Below the pieces are notes generated by a model, which was not told the origin of the DNA, ran no database searches, and saw only the letters and a list, made by a program, of their open reading frames with translations. A DNA stretch of 32,413 nt from Nitrospirae bacterium MYbin3 (lineage in GTDB: Bacteria > Nitrospirota > Thermodesulfovibrionia > Thermodesulfovibrionales > Dissulfurispiraceae). The stretch spans positions 1 to 32,413 of the forward strand of contig PEAD01000032.1 of the NCBI GenBank assembly GCA_002753335.1, given 5' to 3'. This document shows positions 1 to 7,327 of the stretch, one piece after another; position 1 is the first letter of the stretch; each line of letters starts with the position of its first letter. A program made the position numbers and the translations under genes.

Positions 1-1
1 G

Positions 2-652
2 AATTCAGAAAACTTTGTTCTGCCTTTCTCCCACGACGAGGTGGTTTACGGAAAACGCTCTATGCTCAGCAAGATGCCTGGCGACATGTGGCGAAAGTTT
101 GCCAACCTGCGTGCTGTTTACGGGTTCATGTATGGACATCCGGGCAAGAAGCTCCTTTTTATGGGCTGTGAGTTTGGTCAATGGATTGAATGGTGCTTTT
201 TTAAAGGGCTTGACTGGCATCTTATCGAATATGACCAGCACAAACTGCTTAAGAAATTTGTATCAGACCTGAACCATCTTTATAAATCAGAACCGGCACT
301 TTACGAGGTTGACAATGACTGGAGCGGTTTTGAATGGATAGACCTTCATGACCATGACAGGAGCGTGATGTTCTTTATAAGAAGGGCAAAAGATCCAAAT
401 GACTTTCTGGTCTTTGCGTTTAATTTTACTCCTGTGCCGCGTTACCATTACAGGATTGGCATTCCTGCCCTGAGCTTCTACAAAGAGCTTCTTAACAGCG
501 ATTCAGGTGCTTATTGGGGCAGCAATATGGGCAATATGGGCGGTGTTTATTCAGATAAAATCGCCTCGCACGGAAGGCCTTATTCTATAAGCCTTACGCT
601 TCCTCCGTTGTCTGTGCTTATTCTAAAACCTCAGAAAAAAAGTATTGAGTGA
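2..652 (+). CDS. glgB: 1,4-alpha-glucan branching enzyme, C-terminal part
   Basis: This is the last 216 residues of a glycogen branching enzyme, which cuts alpha-1,4 glucan chains and re-attaches them as alpha-1,6 branches in the cytoplasm. The reading frame is open from base 2 and the true start lies outside the window. The first visible residues contain the GH13 region IV motif FSHDEV, whose Asp is a conserved active-site residue. It is followed by the GlgB-specific stretches KMPGD, KFANLRA and HPGKKLLFMG-EFGQ, then the C-terminal all-beta domain (about residues 110-216) ending in LPPLSVLIL. The catalytic nucleophile and acid/base are upstream of the window. TGA is at 650-652. The next gene is convergent and only 5 bases away, with no obvious terminator between them. 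Confidence 0.95.
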   Translation, partial: NSENFVLPFSHDEVVYGKRSMLSKMPGDMWRKFANLRAVYGFMYGHPGKKLLFMGCEFGQWIEWCFFKGLDWHLIEYDQHKLLKKFVSDLNHLYKSEPALYEVDNDWSGFEWIDLHDHDRSVMFFIRRAKDPNDFLVFAFNFTPVPRYHYRIGIPALSFYKELLNSDSGAYWGSNMGNMGGVYSDKIASHGRPYSISLTLPPLSVLILKPQKKSIE

Positions 653-657
653 CAGGT

Positions 658-1101
658 TCAGTTTTTGTTTTCTGAATTCTTAATATTTTTGCATACGCTT
701 TCGTGGGATGTTTCTATTATTGAGTCGGGCAAGACATATCTCGGATAAGAAGCCGGCTTATCATTGACTATTATTCGTCCATCCAGAAACTTTGTCTTAA
801 TTTCAATTGTACGGAACTTTTTTTCGCTGCAGTAATGCTCTCCTAAAATTATTATTTCACTCATCTCGGGGTTGGACTTATATGTTATTTTCATCTTGAG
901 GCGAACATTTGTTCTGGTTGGATAGGTGATGGTGTTTTCGTCATGGAACATCAGGTCGCCGTTGTTGGTTTTGTCTATATATGACCATTGTTCATCCATG
1001 TCGGCTGAACTAAAAGTTGTGGACAATACAAACAGTGCAGCAAGCATGGCCGGAATGAATCGCATATTGATAAGATACATAAAATCAGCATGATTTTTCA
1101 T
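658..1101 (-). CDS. Small secreted protein, surface-adhesin E-like
   Basis: Unnamed protein of up to 147 residues with an N-terminal hydrophobic stretch (FIPAMLAALFVLSTTF) and a likely signal cleavage before ADMDEQW, so probably exported. The mature part is about 110 residues with an early W-x-x-I-x-x-T pattern, two Cys (HYCSEK and SVCKN) and a short C-terminal tail. The spacing (W near the N-terminus, central strand pattern, Cys, P-x-S-x(n)-C at the end) resembles the Surface-adhesin protein E family, and a protein with the same plan lies at 27739-28215. The family assignment is by pattern only. ATG 1101 gives the full frame. ATG 1065 (starting MRFIPAML) gives a more typical signal peptide, so the start is uncertain. 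No Shine-Dalgarno sequence precedes either. Confidence 0.6.
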   Translation of the reverse strand: MKNHADFMYLINMRFIPAMLAALFVLSTTFSSADMDEQWSYIDKTNNGDLMFHDENTITYPTRTNVRLKMKITYKSNPEMSEIIILGEHYCSEKKFRTIEIKTKFLDGRIIVNDKPASYPRYVLPDSIIETSHESVCKNIKNSENKN

Positions 1102-1122
1102 CTGAGAGCATTTGGCTCTGTA

Positions 1123-1131
1123 TGCTATAAT
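1123..1131 (+). promoter_or_regulatory. Extended -10 promoter of tatA
   Basis: TGC-TATAAT (TG at 1123-1124, TATAAT 1126-1131) is a perfect extended -10. The tatA ATG begins at 1140, so the start point predicted 7 bases after the -10 box falls at about 1138-1139. There is no Shine-Dalgarno sequence, so the tatA message is predicted to be leaderless or nearly so. Confidence 0.6.
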
Positions 1132-1139
1132 TCAAAACT

Positions 1140-1448
1140 ATGTTTGATATTGGCCTTCAGGAACTTATCGTAATATTTGTTGTTGCGCTGATAGTTTTCG
1201 GGCCTAAAAGGCTTCCCGAAATCGGCAAGACTTTAGGCAAGAGCTTTTGGGAGTTGAAGAAGGCTATGGACGGCGTAAAGGCGCAGGTTCAAAGCGAGAT
1301 ACATGATATTAAAGACCCAATTGATCTTAAAAACCATCTGTACGGCAATGATGAAAAACAGTCTTCAGAAAAACTTAATGCTCAGCCATCAGATAAGAAG
1401 GACGAGGCAGCAGGCGTGAATTCCCTTAAAAAAGAGGAGAAAGGGTAA
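1140..1448 (+). CDS. tatA: Twin-arginine translocase subunit TatA/TatB
   Basis: 102-residue Tat pore/adaptor subunit. It has the short N-terminal membrane helix (about residues 7-21, ELIVIFVVALIVF), the invariant FGPKRLPEIG hinge, an amphipathic helix (GKTLGKSFWELKKAM) and a charged flexible tail. The MFDIG start is reminiscent of TatB, while the hinge and amphipathic helix are TatA-like. No second TatA/B gene is visible, so this protein may serve both roles, as in minimal TatAC systems. It is followed 4 bases later by tatC. Tat exports folded, cofactor-loaded proteins across the inner membrane. No Shine-Dalgarno sequence is present, and the promoter -10 lies only 8 bases before the ATG. Confidence 0.93.
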   Translation: MFDIGLQELIVIFVVALIVFGPKRLPEIGKTLGKSFWELKKAMDGVKAQVQSEIHDIKDPIDLKNHLYGNDEKQSSEKLNAQPSDKKDEAAGVNSLKKEEKG

Positions 1449-1452
1449 AGGC

Positions 1453-2238
1453 ATGGAAGATGAAAAGATGCCGCTTACCGAGCACTTAACCGAACTCCGT
1501 AAAAGAGTTCTAATAGCACTTGGCGGGTTGATGGCCGCTTTTATAATTTCTTTTAACTATTCCGAAGACATTTTCAAGCTTATAATGTTTCCGTTGAGAT
1601 ATGAGCTCGATTTTTCGGTCAGGGATATGTATGTTAATTTTATTCAGAAGGACAAGCTGCAAACTACAAAGCTAGTTTTTTTAGCGCCTGCAGAGGCTTT
1701 TTGGATGAACCTTAAAGTATCTTTTGTCGCAGGATTGATGCTGGCGCTTCCGCTTGTATTTCATCAGCTGTGGAAGTTTATATCTCCAGGGCTGAATAAG
1801 AATGAGAAGAAGTATGTGGCTCCTTTTGTTTTTTCTTCGACCGTCTTATTTTTAATAGGAGCAGCCTTCTGTTTTTTTATAGTGCTTCCATATGCAATGG
1901 GCTTTTTGCTTAACTACAAGCTTGGCGATGTTTTGATGCCGATGCTTTCTGTAGGCCACTATGTGGATTTTTGCCTTAAGTTCATACTTGCCTTCGGCGC
2001 TATTTTTGAACTCCCGATAATAATAATTTTTCTTGTGAGGCTAGGCATAGTTACGCCAAAAACATTGGCAAGCCACAGGAGATACGCTGTTATTATATCT
2101 TTTATACTAGCTGCGGCTTTGACGCCTACGCCGGATGCTTTTAATCAGACGTTAATGGCTGTTCCTATGATAGTGCTATATGAGCTTGGGATATGGGTTT
2201 CGCCATTATTTACAAAGAAGCAGGAAAGTGATGGCTGA
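1453..2238 (+). CDS. tatC: Sec-independent protein translocase TatC
   Basis: 261-residue multi-spanning membrane protein that recognises twin-arginine signal peptides. It begins MPLTEHLTELRKR, the conserved cytoplasmic N-terminus, and includes the LAPAEAFW-x-x-LK-x-SF segment after the first periplasmic loop. The EKKYVAPFVF and FELPIIIIFLVRLGIV stretches and late helices with LTPTPDAFNQ are also typical. Six hydrophobic segments can be traced, which matches the family. A purine-rich site (GAGGAGAAAGGG) lies ahead of the ATG inside the end of tatA. The stop overlaps the start of the next gene. Confidence 0.95.
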   Translation: MEDEKMPLTEHLTELRKRVLIALGGLMAAFIISFNYSEDIFKLIMFPLRYELDFSVRDMYVNFIQKDKLQTTKLVFLAPAEAFWMNLKVSFVAGLMLALPLVFHQLWKFISPGLNKNEKKYVAPFVFSSTVLFLIGAAFCFFIVLPYAMGFLLNYKLGDVLMPMLSVGHYVDFCLKFILAFGAIFELPIIIIFLVRLGIVTPKTLASHRRYAVIISFILAAALTPTPDAFNQTLMAVPMIVLYELGIWVSPLFTKKQESDG

Positions 2239-2548
2239 GCGTCCAACAAGAAACTATAAGGCAATAGTCGCCGATATATCTGAAGGGTTTGTGGTGTTGA
2301 ATCCCCTGTATCTTAAGGGGTTTGATGAAGACGCGCTTAAGCGTTTAAATGAGTTTATCGAGCGCAGACAGACCGATATAAGAAAGGAGCCGTTGCCTGC
2401 AAACGACGTGGCTGCTATAAGAAAAAGGAACATCAAGCTTCAGAGGCTTTATACCGCAACAACAATCCTGAAGAATTATGCAAGAGAAAAGAGGTTTACT
2501 CTTGCAGAAAAGAAGCAGCCGCTTAAAAAGAAAATAGCATACTTCTAA
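2231..2548 (+). CDS. Hypothetical protein in tat-GTPase operon
   Basis: Not recognised. The ATG at 2231 overlaps the last 8 bases of tatC and has AGGAAAG just upstream; GTG 2228 is an alternative start. The product is about 105 residues, soluble and very basic in its second half (KKQPLKKKIAYF at the end), with predicted helices and no membrane segment, Cys pairs or known motif. The overlap with tatC and the 15-base gap to the downstream GTPase place it in the same operon. No function can be assigned from the sequence. Confidence 0.7.
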   Translation: MAERPTRNYKAIVADISEGFVVLNPLYLKGFDEDALKRLNEFIERRQTDIRKEPLPANDVAAIRKRNIKLQRLYTATTILKNYAREKRFTLAEKKQPLKKKIAYF

Positions 2549-2563
2549 ACATCCGGAGGAAAT

Positions 2564-3661
2564 TTGAAATTAGCGATAATAGGACTTTCCAATTCAGGCA
2601 AGACAACGGTTTTTAATGCGCTTACAGGCCAAAACCTTGATACAACAATCTACCCGACATTGAGCGGCGAGCCGAACTACGGGGTTGTGAAGGTCCCGGA
2701 TTTGAGAATTAACAGTCTTGCCGAAATCTATAAACCTAAAAAAATAACCTATGCGACTGTTGAGTATGTGGATTATATAGGTCTTACCAAAGGTGATATG
2801 GTTCAGAACAGAAAGGTTTTTGACCTGATAAAGGATGCAGACGCGATAGTGCATGTGGTGAGGGCTTTTCATGATGATTCTGTATCACATCCAATGAATG
2901 AAATAAATCCTATGCGTGATGTTGAGACTCTAGAACTTGAGCTTATTTTCGGCGATCTCGAATTTGTCGAAAAGAGGCTCTCTCGTATGGATGAGGCTGC
3001 CAAGAAAGGCAAGAAACAGAGTGAGACCGAAAGAAAACTTTTGACTAAATGCAAAGACGCGCTAGAAAAAGAGATACCGCTTAGGAATGTGGAGTTTAAC
3101 GATGAGGAGCAGAAGTTGATGAAACCACTTCAGTTTGTTTCTACAAAGCCTGAGGTTATTGTTCTGAATGCTGAAGAGGGCGATCTTCAAAGCGGTAAAC
3201 TGAAAGACTTGCATGCTCAGGTCGAAAAATATGTGCAGGATAAAGGAATAGGTGAAACGACTAAAGTGGTGGCTCTCTGCGGAAAAATAGAGATGGAGAT
3301 AGCCCAGCTTTCTGCTGAAGAGGCTAAGGTTTTTCTTGAGGACCTCGGCATAGAGGAGCCTGCGCTTAACAGGCTTATTCATTTAAGCTACGATCTGCTC
3401 GGCCTCATCTCGTTCCTTACTTCGGGCGAAGATGAGGTGAGGGCTTGGACGATAAGAAAAGGATTAAACGCCCAGAACGCGGCAGGCAAGATACATTCTG
3501 ATATCGAACGAGGATTTATTCGTGCTGAGTTGGTTGGCTACGAAGATTTTATCGCCTGCGGTTCTATGTCAGGCGCACGGGATAAAGGTTTGCTGAGGCT
3601 TGAGGGAAAGACTTACGAAGTCAAAGACGGAGATATTATAAACTTCAGATTCAATGTCTGA
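2564..3661 (+). CDS. ychF: YchF/OLA1-type GTPase with TGS domain
   Basis: 365-residue P-loop NTPase of the Obg superfamily, the usual YchF length. G1 is GLSNSGKTT (residues 7-15; most YchF proteins have GLPNVGKST). A G3-like region, EYVDYIGLTKG, follows, with a helical insertion at about residues 125-180. The guanine-specificity region is replaced by IVLNAEEGDL, as expected for YchF proteins that lack a canonical NKxD and can use ATP. The C-terminal TGS/DUF933 domain contains SFLTSGEDEVRAW, GKIHSDIERGFIRAE and KGLLRLEGK-x-Y-x-VKDGDIINFRF. The family associates with ribosomes and stress responses. The start is TTG 2564, preceded by a strong GGAGG site at 2553-2557, so it is translated independently within the tat operon. 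Confidence 0.92.
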   Translation: MKLAIIGLSNSGKTTVFNALTGQNLDTTIYPTLSGEPNYGVVKVPDLRINSLAEIYKPKKITYATVEYVDYIGLTKGDMVQNRKVFDLIKDADAIVHVVRAFHDDSVSHPMNEINPMRDVETLELELIFGDLEFVEKRLSRMDEAAKKGKKQSETERKLLTKCKDALEKEIPLRNVEFNDEEQKLMKPLQFVSTKPEVIVLNAEEGDLQSGKLKDLHAQVEKYVQDKGIGETTKVVALCGKIEMEIAQLSAEEAKVFLEDLGIEEPALNRLIHLSYDLLGLISFLTSGEDEVRAWTIRKGLNAQNAAGKIHSDIERGFIRAELVGYEDFIACGSMSGARDKGLLRLEGKTYEVKDGDIINFRFNV

Positions 3662-3683
3662 TTTCCTTCAGAAATCAGTTTAT
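3658..3683 (+). terminator. Possible intrinsic terminator of the tat-ychF operon
   Basis: CTGATTTC and GAAATCAG (3658-3665 and 3671-3678) form a perfect 8-base stem with a 5-base loop, overlapping the ychF stop codon, followed by TTTAT. The short T run makes it a weak candidate. It lies between two convergent genes. Confidence 0.4.
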
Positions 3684-4075
3684 GCTGAGCCGTTTTTCCC
3701 TCTGCGGTACTGAATAACAGCTTCATATTCAATATGTGCATGGTTTGAGGCTATTGAATCGATCTTGCCTTTGCAGACGAAATTTCCCTTTTTTAACTTC
3801 TTATGTTCCTTTACCATGTTGGCAACAACTGAAGACAGATCAAAGCCTCCGCCTTCACAGCCTTTTATCATACAATCCATTTTGAAAAAAGCATAGGATG
3901 TAGGGAATATATTTACGGTCCTCTTCATCAGCACCGGATTTGCTGTCTGCCTGTAGTAAGTCATATTGATAACAATACCCGAAACTGAAGGAAAGCGTTC
4001 AGATACCAATCCGGCAGCCACATTGTTCTGCCTCTTTAATTCCATCTTCACCGCATGATTCTGTCTGTTTACCAT
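3680..4075 (-). CDS. Conserved-looking hypothetical protein
   Basis: 131 residues starting at the ATG at 4075, which has GGGAG 5 bases upstream. I do not recognise it. The centre is ordered (GIVINMTYYRQTANPVLMKRTVNIFP), then comes C-x4-C-x-GGG-x-DL followed by a helix (SSVVANMVKEHKKLKKG). A final strand carries another Cys (NFVCKGK) and HAHIEYEAVIQYRRGK. There are three Cys, no signal peptide and no membrane segment. The pattern suggests a small folded cytoplasmic protein, not a chance frame. Its leader contains a terminator-like hairpin and a short upstream frame (see the separate entries), so expression may be controlled by premature termination. Confidence 0.65.
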   Translation of the reverse strand: MVNRQNHAVKMELKRQNNVAAGLVSERFPSVSGIVINMTYYRQTANPVLMKRTVNIFPTSYAFFKMDCMIKGCEGGGFDLSSVVANMVKEHKKLKKGNFVCKGKIDSIASNHAHIEYEAVIQYRRGKNGSA

Positions 4076-4090
4076 TAGTCTCCCTTCAAA

Positions 4091-4125
4091 TAAAAAAGGC
4101 CACAAAGTCGAAAAGTCTTTGTGCC
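4091..4125 (-). terminator. Intrinsic terminator / attenuator hairpin
   Basis: Read on the minus strand, GGCACAAAG (4125-4117) and CTTTGTGGCC (4107-4098, one bulged base) pair around a 9-base loop. They are followed at once by TTTTTTATTT. This is a good intrinsic terminator. It sits only 16 bases before the start codon at 4075 and downstream of a promoter-like sequence, so it may act as an attenuator. Otherwise it may be the terminator of the flavoprotein operon that ends at 4225. Confidence 0.65.
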
Positions 4126-4160
4126 CTCATAACTGCAAAAACTTCTGAAATTCTGTATTT

Positions 4161-4190
4161 ACAATAGCATGAAAGTATTGAATTAGTCAA
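4161..4190 (-). promoter_or_regulatory. Promoter for the gene at 3680-4075
   Basis: On the minus strand TTGACT (4190-4185), an 18-base spacer and TATTGT (4166-4161) form a good sigma-70-like promoter. It predicts a leader of about 80 bases containing the hairpin at 4091-4125. Confidence 0.5.
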
Positions 4191-4224
4191 TTTTTTGCTG
4201 GAAACTCAAAAAATTATTGCAAGG

Positions 4225-5388
4225 TTATACATATTGTCCGGCAACAAAACCGGAGGCCCATGCCCAGTGAAGATTATACCCTCCCAGCTGTCCTATCACA
4301 TCAACTACCTCTCCAGCGAAATACAATCCATGTGCTTTTTTTGCCTCCATTGTTTGTGATGACAACTCATCAGTATCAACACCTCCACGCGTAACTTCTG
4401 CTGCCTTATAGCCATCAACGCCCTCAGGTGCTATCTCCCAATTGTTCAACTTGTATGCTGCTTGCCTTAGTTCTTTTTCATTATATTGGCAAAGGGGTTT
4501 TGACTTCATATTCATTTCGCACCATTTTTCTGCAAACCTGGACGGCAGATGTCCTGAGAGCAGGTTTTTCATTTCGGTTCTGCTTTTACGTTTTGAAATA
4601 AGGAATTCATATGCATCCATGCCGGGCAGCAGATTGATAGAAATGGTATCTCCCTTGTTCCAGTAAGAGGATGACTGAAGTATTGCAGGGCCGCTCAATC
4701 CGCGGTGAGTGAACAATATATCTCCTCTGAAATGAACGTCATTGCAGCTGACTATCGCGGTAATAGAGATGCCGCTGAGTTCTCCGAACGCCTTCCTGTC
4801 AGGCTTGCTGAATTTAATGGGGGTAAGGGCCGGTCTCAATGGGGTGACATTGAGACCAAACTGACGGGCTAATCTGTGTCCTATGTCTGTGGCGCCAAGA
4901 TTAGGGTAAGAAAGCCCTCCTGTAGCGATTACCAGAGATTCTGATTCGAAGATGCCTTTATCCGTCGTGATAGCAAACTGCTTTTTCTTTTTTGCGCTTT
5001 CAATTCTGCAATTTAGAATCATTTTAACCCCGTACTCTTTGCATTCGCTCTTAAGCATTACCAGAATTTCTTTGGAACTTTTTTTGCAGAACATCTGACC
5101 TGCTTCTTTTTCATAATATTCGATGCCATGTTTATCAAGCATTTCTATAAAATCATGCGGACTAAAACGCGCAAGCGCTGATTTGCAGAAATGAGGATTG
5201 TTCGAAAGATAATGGGTGTGATCCATGTTGATGTTTGTAAAATTACATCTGCCCCCTCCGGATACTCTTATTTTTGTCCCTGCAGTCCCTGAATGGTCAA
5301 GAACAAGAATTGACCGGTTGCGTTTTCCTGCCTCTATAGCGCATATAAGCCCTGCTGCTCCAGCGCCGATAATAATGACATCTGCCAT
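4225..5388 (-). CDS. FAD-dependent oxidoreductase, HI0933/BaiN family
   Basis: 387-residue flavoprotein. The N-terminal dinucleotide-binding motif is IIIGAGAAGLICAIEAG (residues 4-20), then a conserved GTKIRVSGGGRCNFTN segment typical of HI0933/YhiN/BaiN proteins. The SLVIATGGLSYPNLGATDIG stretch follows, and LYFAGEVVDVIGQLGGYNLHWAWASG is the C-terminal FAD site. Family members are NAD(P)/FAD-dependent reductases of mostly unknown substrate; BaiN reduces bile-acid intermediates, but that role cannot be inferred here. The start is ATG 5388, which has GGAAG 8 bases upstream and aligns with the usual family N-terminus. It lies 4 bases after the cytochrome stop, so the two are probably cotranscribed and may be functionally linked through electron transfer. 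Confidence 0.9.
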   Translation of the reverse strand: MADVIIIGAGAAGLICAIEAGKRNRSILVLDHSGTAGTKIRVSGGGRCNFTNINMDHTHYLSNNPHFCKSALARFSPHDFIEMLDKHGIEYYEKEAGQMFCKKSSKEILVMLKSECKEYGVKMILNCRIESAKKKKQFAITTDKGIFESESLVIATGGLSYPNLGATDIGHRLARQFGLNVTPLRPALTPIKFSKPDRKAFGELSGISITAIVSCNDVHFRGDILFTHRGLSGPAILQSSSYWNKGDTISINLLPGMDAYEFLISKRKSRTEMKNLLSGHLPSRFAEKWCEMNMKSKPLCQYNEKELRQAAYKLNNWEIAPEGVDGYKAAEVTRGGVDTDELSSQTMEAKKAHGLYFAGEVVDVIGQLGGYNLHWAWASGFVAGQYV

Positions 5389-5392
5389 GATG

Positions 5393-7306
5393 CTATCTTC
5401 CGGCATCAATTACGTCTAGGGCTTTTAGTTCAATGTCCTGATTGTGCAGCGCAGCGCCTTTAATTTCTTTAAAGCGCTTTTTTGTTTTTTTGTCCGAATT
5501 TTTGATGAAGTGTTCCATTTTCTCAATTTTGGAGTCAACCTTTTTTGAGATTGCAAGATATTTTGCATATTTCCCCTTTTCTGAGGGTATCGAAAAATCT
5601 CCGGGCGCATGCCATTTATCTTTAAACGACAGCCATGAAGCGAAGTCATCAATCTTGTAGCCTTTAAGAGGTTTTATCAGTGTGGTGTTTTTTATGTCCG
5701 CTATTCGTAATCCTTCTTTGTCAGCGATGATTTTGTGGCCGCCTTTAAATGGCTCTGCTCCTTGGTCGTCCATGAATTCCCAGCTGGAAACCGTAATCTG
5801 TTTCTCTTTGTGGCAGCTGTCGCAGTTGCGCGCTTTTCCGTAAGGATGCGCTGCCTGTTCTATTTCGAGCCAGAGCAGATGGTTATTGTTTGTGCCGGAT
5901 TTTTGAGTTCCTATTACGTAGTATGCATCTCTCGTCTCTCCGTTTGGCCACCTGAACATAATTTTTTCGGAGGGCTTAACCTCAGGCTTTATATTCCCTG
6001 CTGCGTGAGGCCATACCTTCACAGGCATCCAGATTTCTTTTTGGTCTTTCATTATTATGGGAGGAGACTGAATGCCGTAGTAAAGCGAATACTTTTTAAA
6101 CGGGTTTTCCTCTCCAGCAATCTTTCCGGGCCCCCATACGGTAATCTGATATCCTCTCAACTCGCTTATATGGCATGAAGCACAATCCAGTTTTTTATGT
6201 ATGCTTTTCGCATGAGCTTCCTCTATCTCAATATGGCAGTCCTGGCAGTTAGCCTTTCTCTGCATGTCTCCCATTCCTTTCGGACCTGTAGTGTGGCAGT
6301 CAACGCAATGTATTTTCTTTGTATAATGAACGTCCGGCTTCATACCTGTTGGAATAGAATAGTCTTCACCCATGTATGTTTCGCCACGTCTGCTCTGCAT
6401 TGCACCGGGATGGCAGATGCTGGTGCCCCGGCCATATCCGCCGCAGCTTTCGGAGGAAGGTTTTGCTGTAAAATTATGCACACCTTTTTCTCTGTTCGGC
6501 TCGTAGTGGCAATCCAGGCATCCGGCATGACATGCATTACAGAACCTTTGTTTATGTGATGCCTGTTTTTTTGAAAAAGGAACATTGAGGTCCCGTGCTA
6601 TGTCCTCTGTGTTTTTGAACGAGAAATTCGAATTGTGCAAAATTTCTGGAGGAGCAATATCGGCAAAGGATGGGCCGCAGTTGTGTGGACCGTATGGTTC
6701 AAGCCATGTCCTCATGGTGCGCTGCCTGAAGTTTGTAGCCATTATAGTGGTTTTGAACTGCTTGAGCTGCTCCGGATGGCAGTTTGCTTTTCCGCAGGTC
6801 TTTGCCGCAATTTCTGGATCAAAATTGAAGGTATCACGGTTTCTGTCATGCCATAGAACTGTCCTTACTTCCGGAGATGGTTCAAGTTCGCCTCCATTCT
6901 CTGTCTTAGGCAGCATCATTCTTATTCTGTCGATGCCTGATGGCAAGAGCGCATGCGGATAAACTTTTTTTCTGTCTAGTATATTTCCGTTTTCACCAAG
7001 CATAAGAGCCGAAAGCATTCCTTTGTGAGCTTTTGCAGCATCCTTTGCCCGGCCGTCTCCCAAATGGCATTCATGGCATTTAACATTCGGATGCCTGCTT
7101 TCTTTTTCGGCCGCTTGAGGATTCACATAAAGATCTGGAAATCCCAACTCTGTTAGTTTGCCTTTGTCTGAGTGGCATTTTATGCACTCTACACTCGAAT
7201 TCTGCCATGACTGATATCCAAGAAGGGCTATAACAAGAATGAACTGAAGAAAAAATAGAACAACTGTTTTAGGATTTATGTAATCGCTTAAGGTGCCGAC
7301 TTTCAT
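5393..7306 (-). CDS. Membrane-anchored multihaem c-type cytochrome
   Basis: 637 residues. One N-terminal membrane helix (about residues 12-28, TVVLFFLQFILVIALLG) anchors or exports the protein; the rest should be periplasmic. Eight canonical CXXCH haem sites are visible: CIKCH, CHECH, CNACH, CLDCH, CVDCH, CQDCH, CASCH and CDSCH. Two further stretches could bind haem with unusual spacing: CGKANCH (CX4CH) and CGGYGRGTSICH (CX9CH). The sites fall into an N-terminal pair, a central cluster and one late site (CDSCH, about residue 500), separated by a region of about 120 residues without haem motifs that could be a partner-binding or catalytic domain. The exact cytochrome family is not recognised. 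It sits between the rodZ-like gene (21-base gap) and a flavoprotein (4-base gap). A GGGGG site lies 14 bases before the ATG and could pair with the CCCC directly before the start. Confidence 0.9.
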   Translation of the reverse strand: MKVGTLSDYINPKTVVLFFLQFILVIALLGYQSWQNSSVECIKCHSDKGKLTELGFPDLYVNPQAAEKESRHPNVKCHECHLGDGRAKDAAKAHKGMLSALMLGENGNILDRKKVYPHALLPSGIDRIRMMLPKTENGGELEPSPEVRTVLWHDRNRDTFNFDPEIAAKTCGKANCHPEQLKQFKTTIMATNFRQRTMRTWLEPYGPHNCGPSFADIAPPEILHNSNFSFKNTEDIARDLNVPFSKKQASHKQRFCNACHAGCLDCHYEPNREKGVHNFTAKPSSESCGGYGRGTSICHPGAMQSRRGETYMGEDYSIPTGMKPDVHYTKKIHCVDCHTTGPKGMGDMQRKANCQDCHIEIEEAHAKSIHKKLDCASCHISELRGYQITVWGPGKIAGEENPFKKYSLYYGIQSPPIIMKDQKEIWMPVKVWPHAAGNIKPEVKPSEKIMFRWPNGETRDAYYVIGTQKSGTNNNHLLWLEIEQAAHPYGKARNCDSCHKEKQITVSSWEFMDDQGAEPFKGGHKIIADKEGLRIADIKNTTLIKPLKGYKIDDFASWLSFKDKWHAPGDFSIPSEKGKYAKYLAISKKVDSKIEKMEHFIKNSDKKTKKRFKEIKGAALHNQDIELKALDVIDAGR

Positions 7307-7327
7307 GGGGATAGTAATTCCCCCGGT

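Noticed and set aside
1..6. EcoRI site (GAATTC) exactly at the window start, suggesting a cloned insert boundary
   Set aside because: Many other GAATTC sites occur within the window and the reading frame of glgB simply begins internally; nothing distinguishes this from a chance boundary.
5735..6559. Plus-strand open frames rich in Cys, Phe and Val opposite the cytochrome gene
   Set aside because: Antisense shadows of the CXXCH-rich gene; no ribosome sites, no family features.
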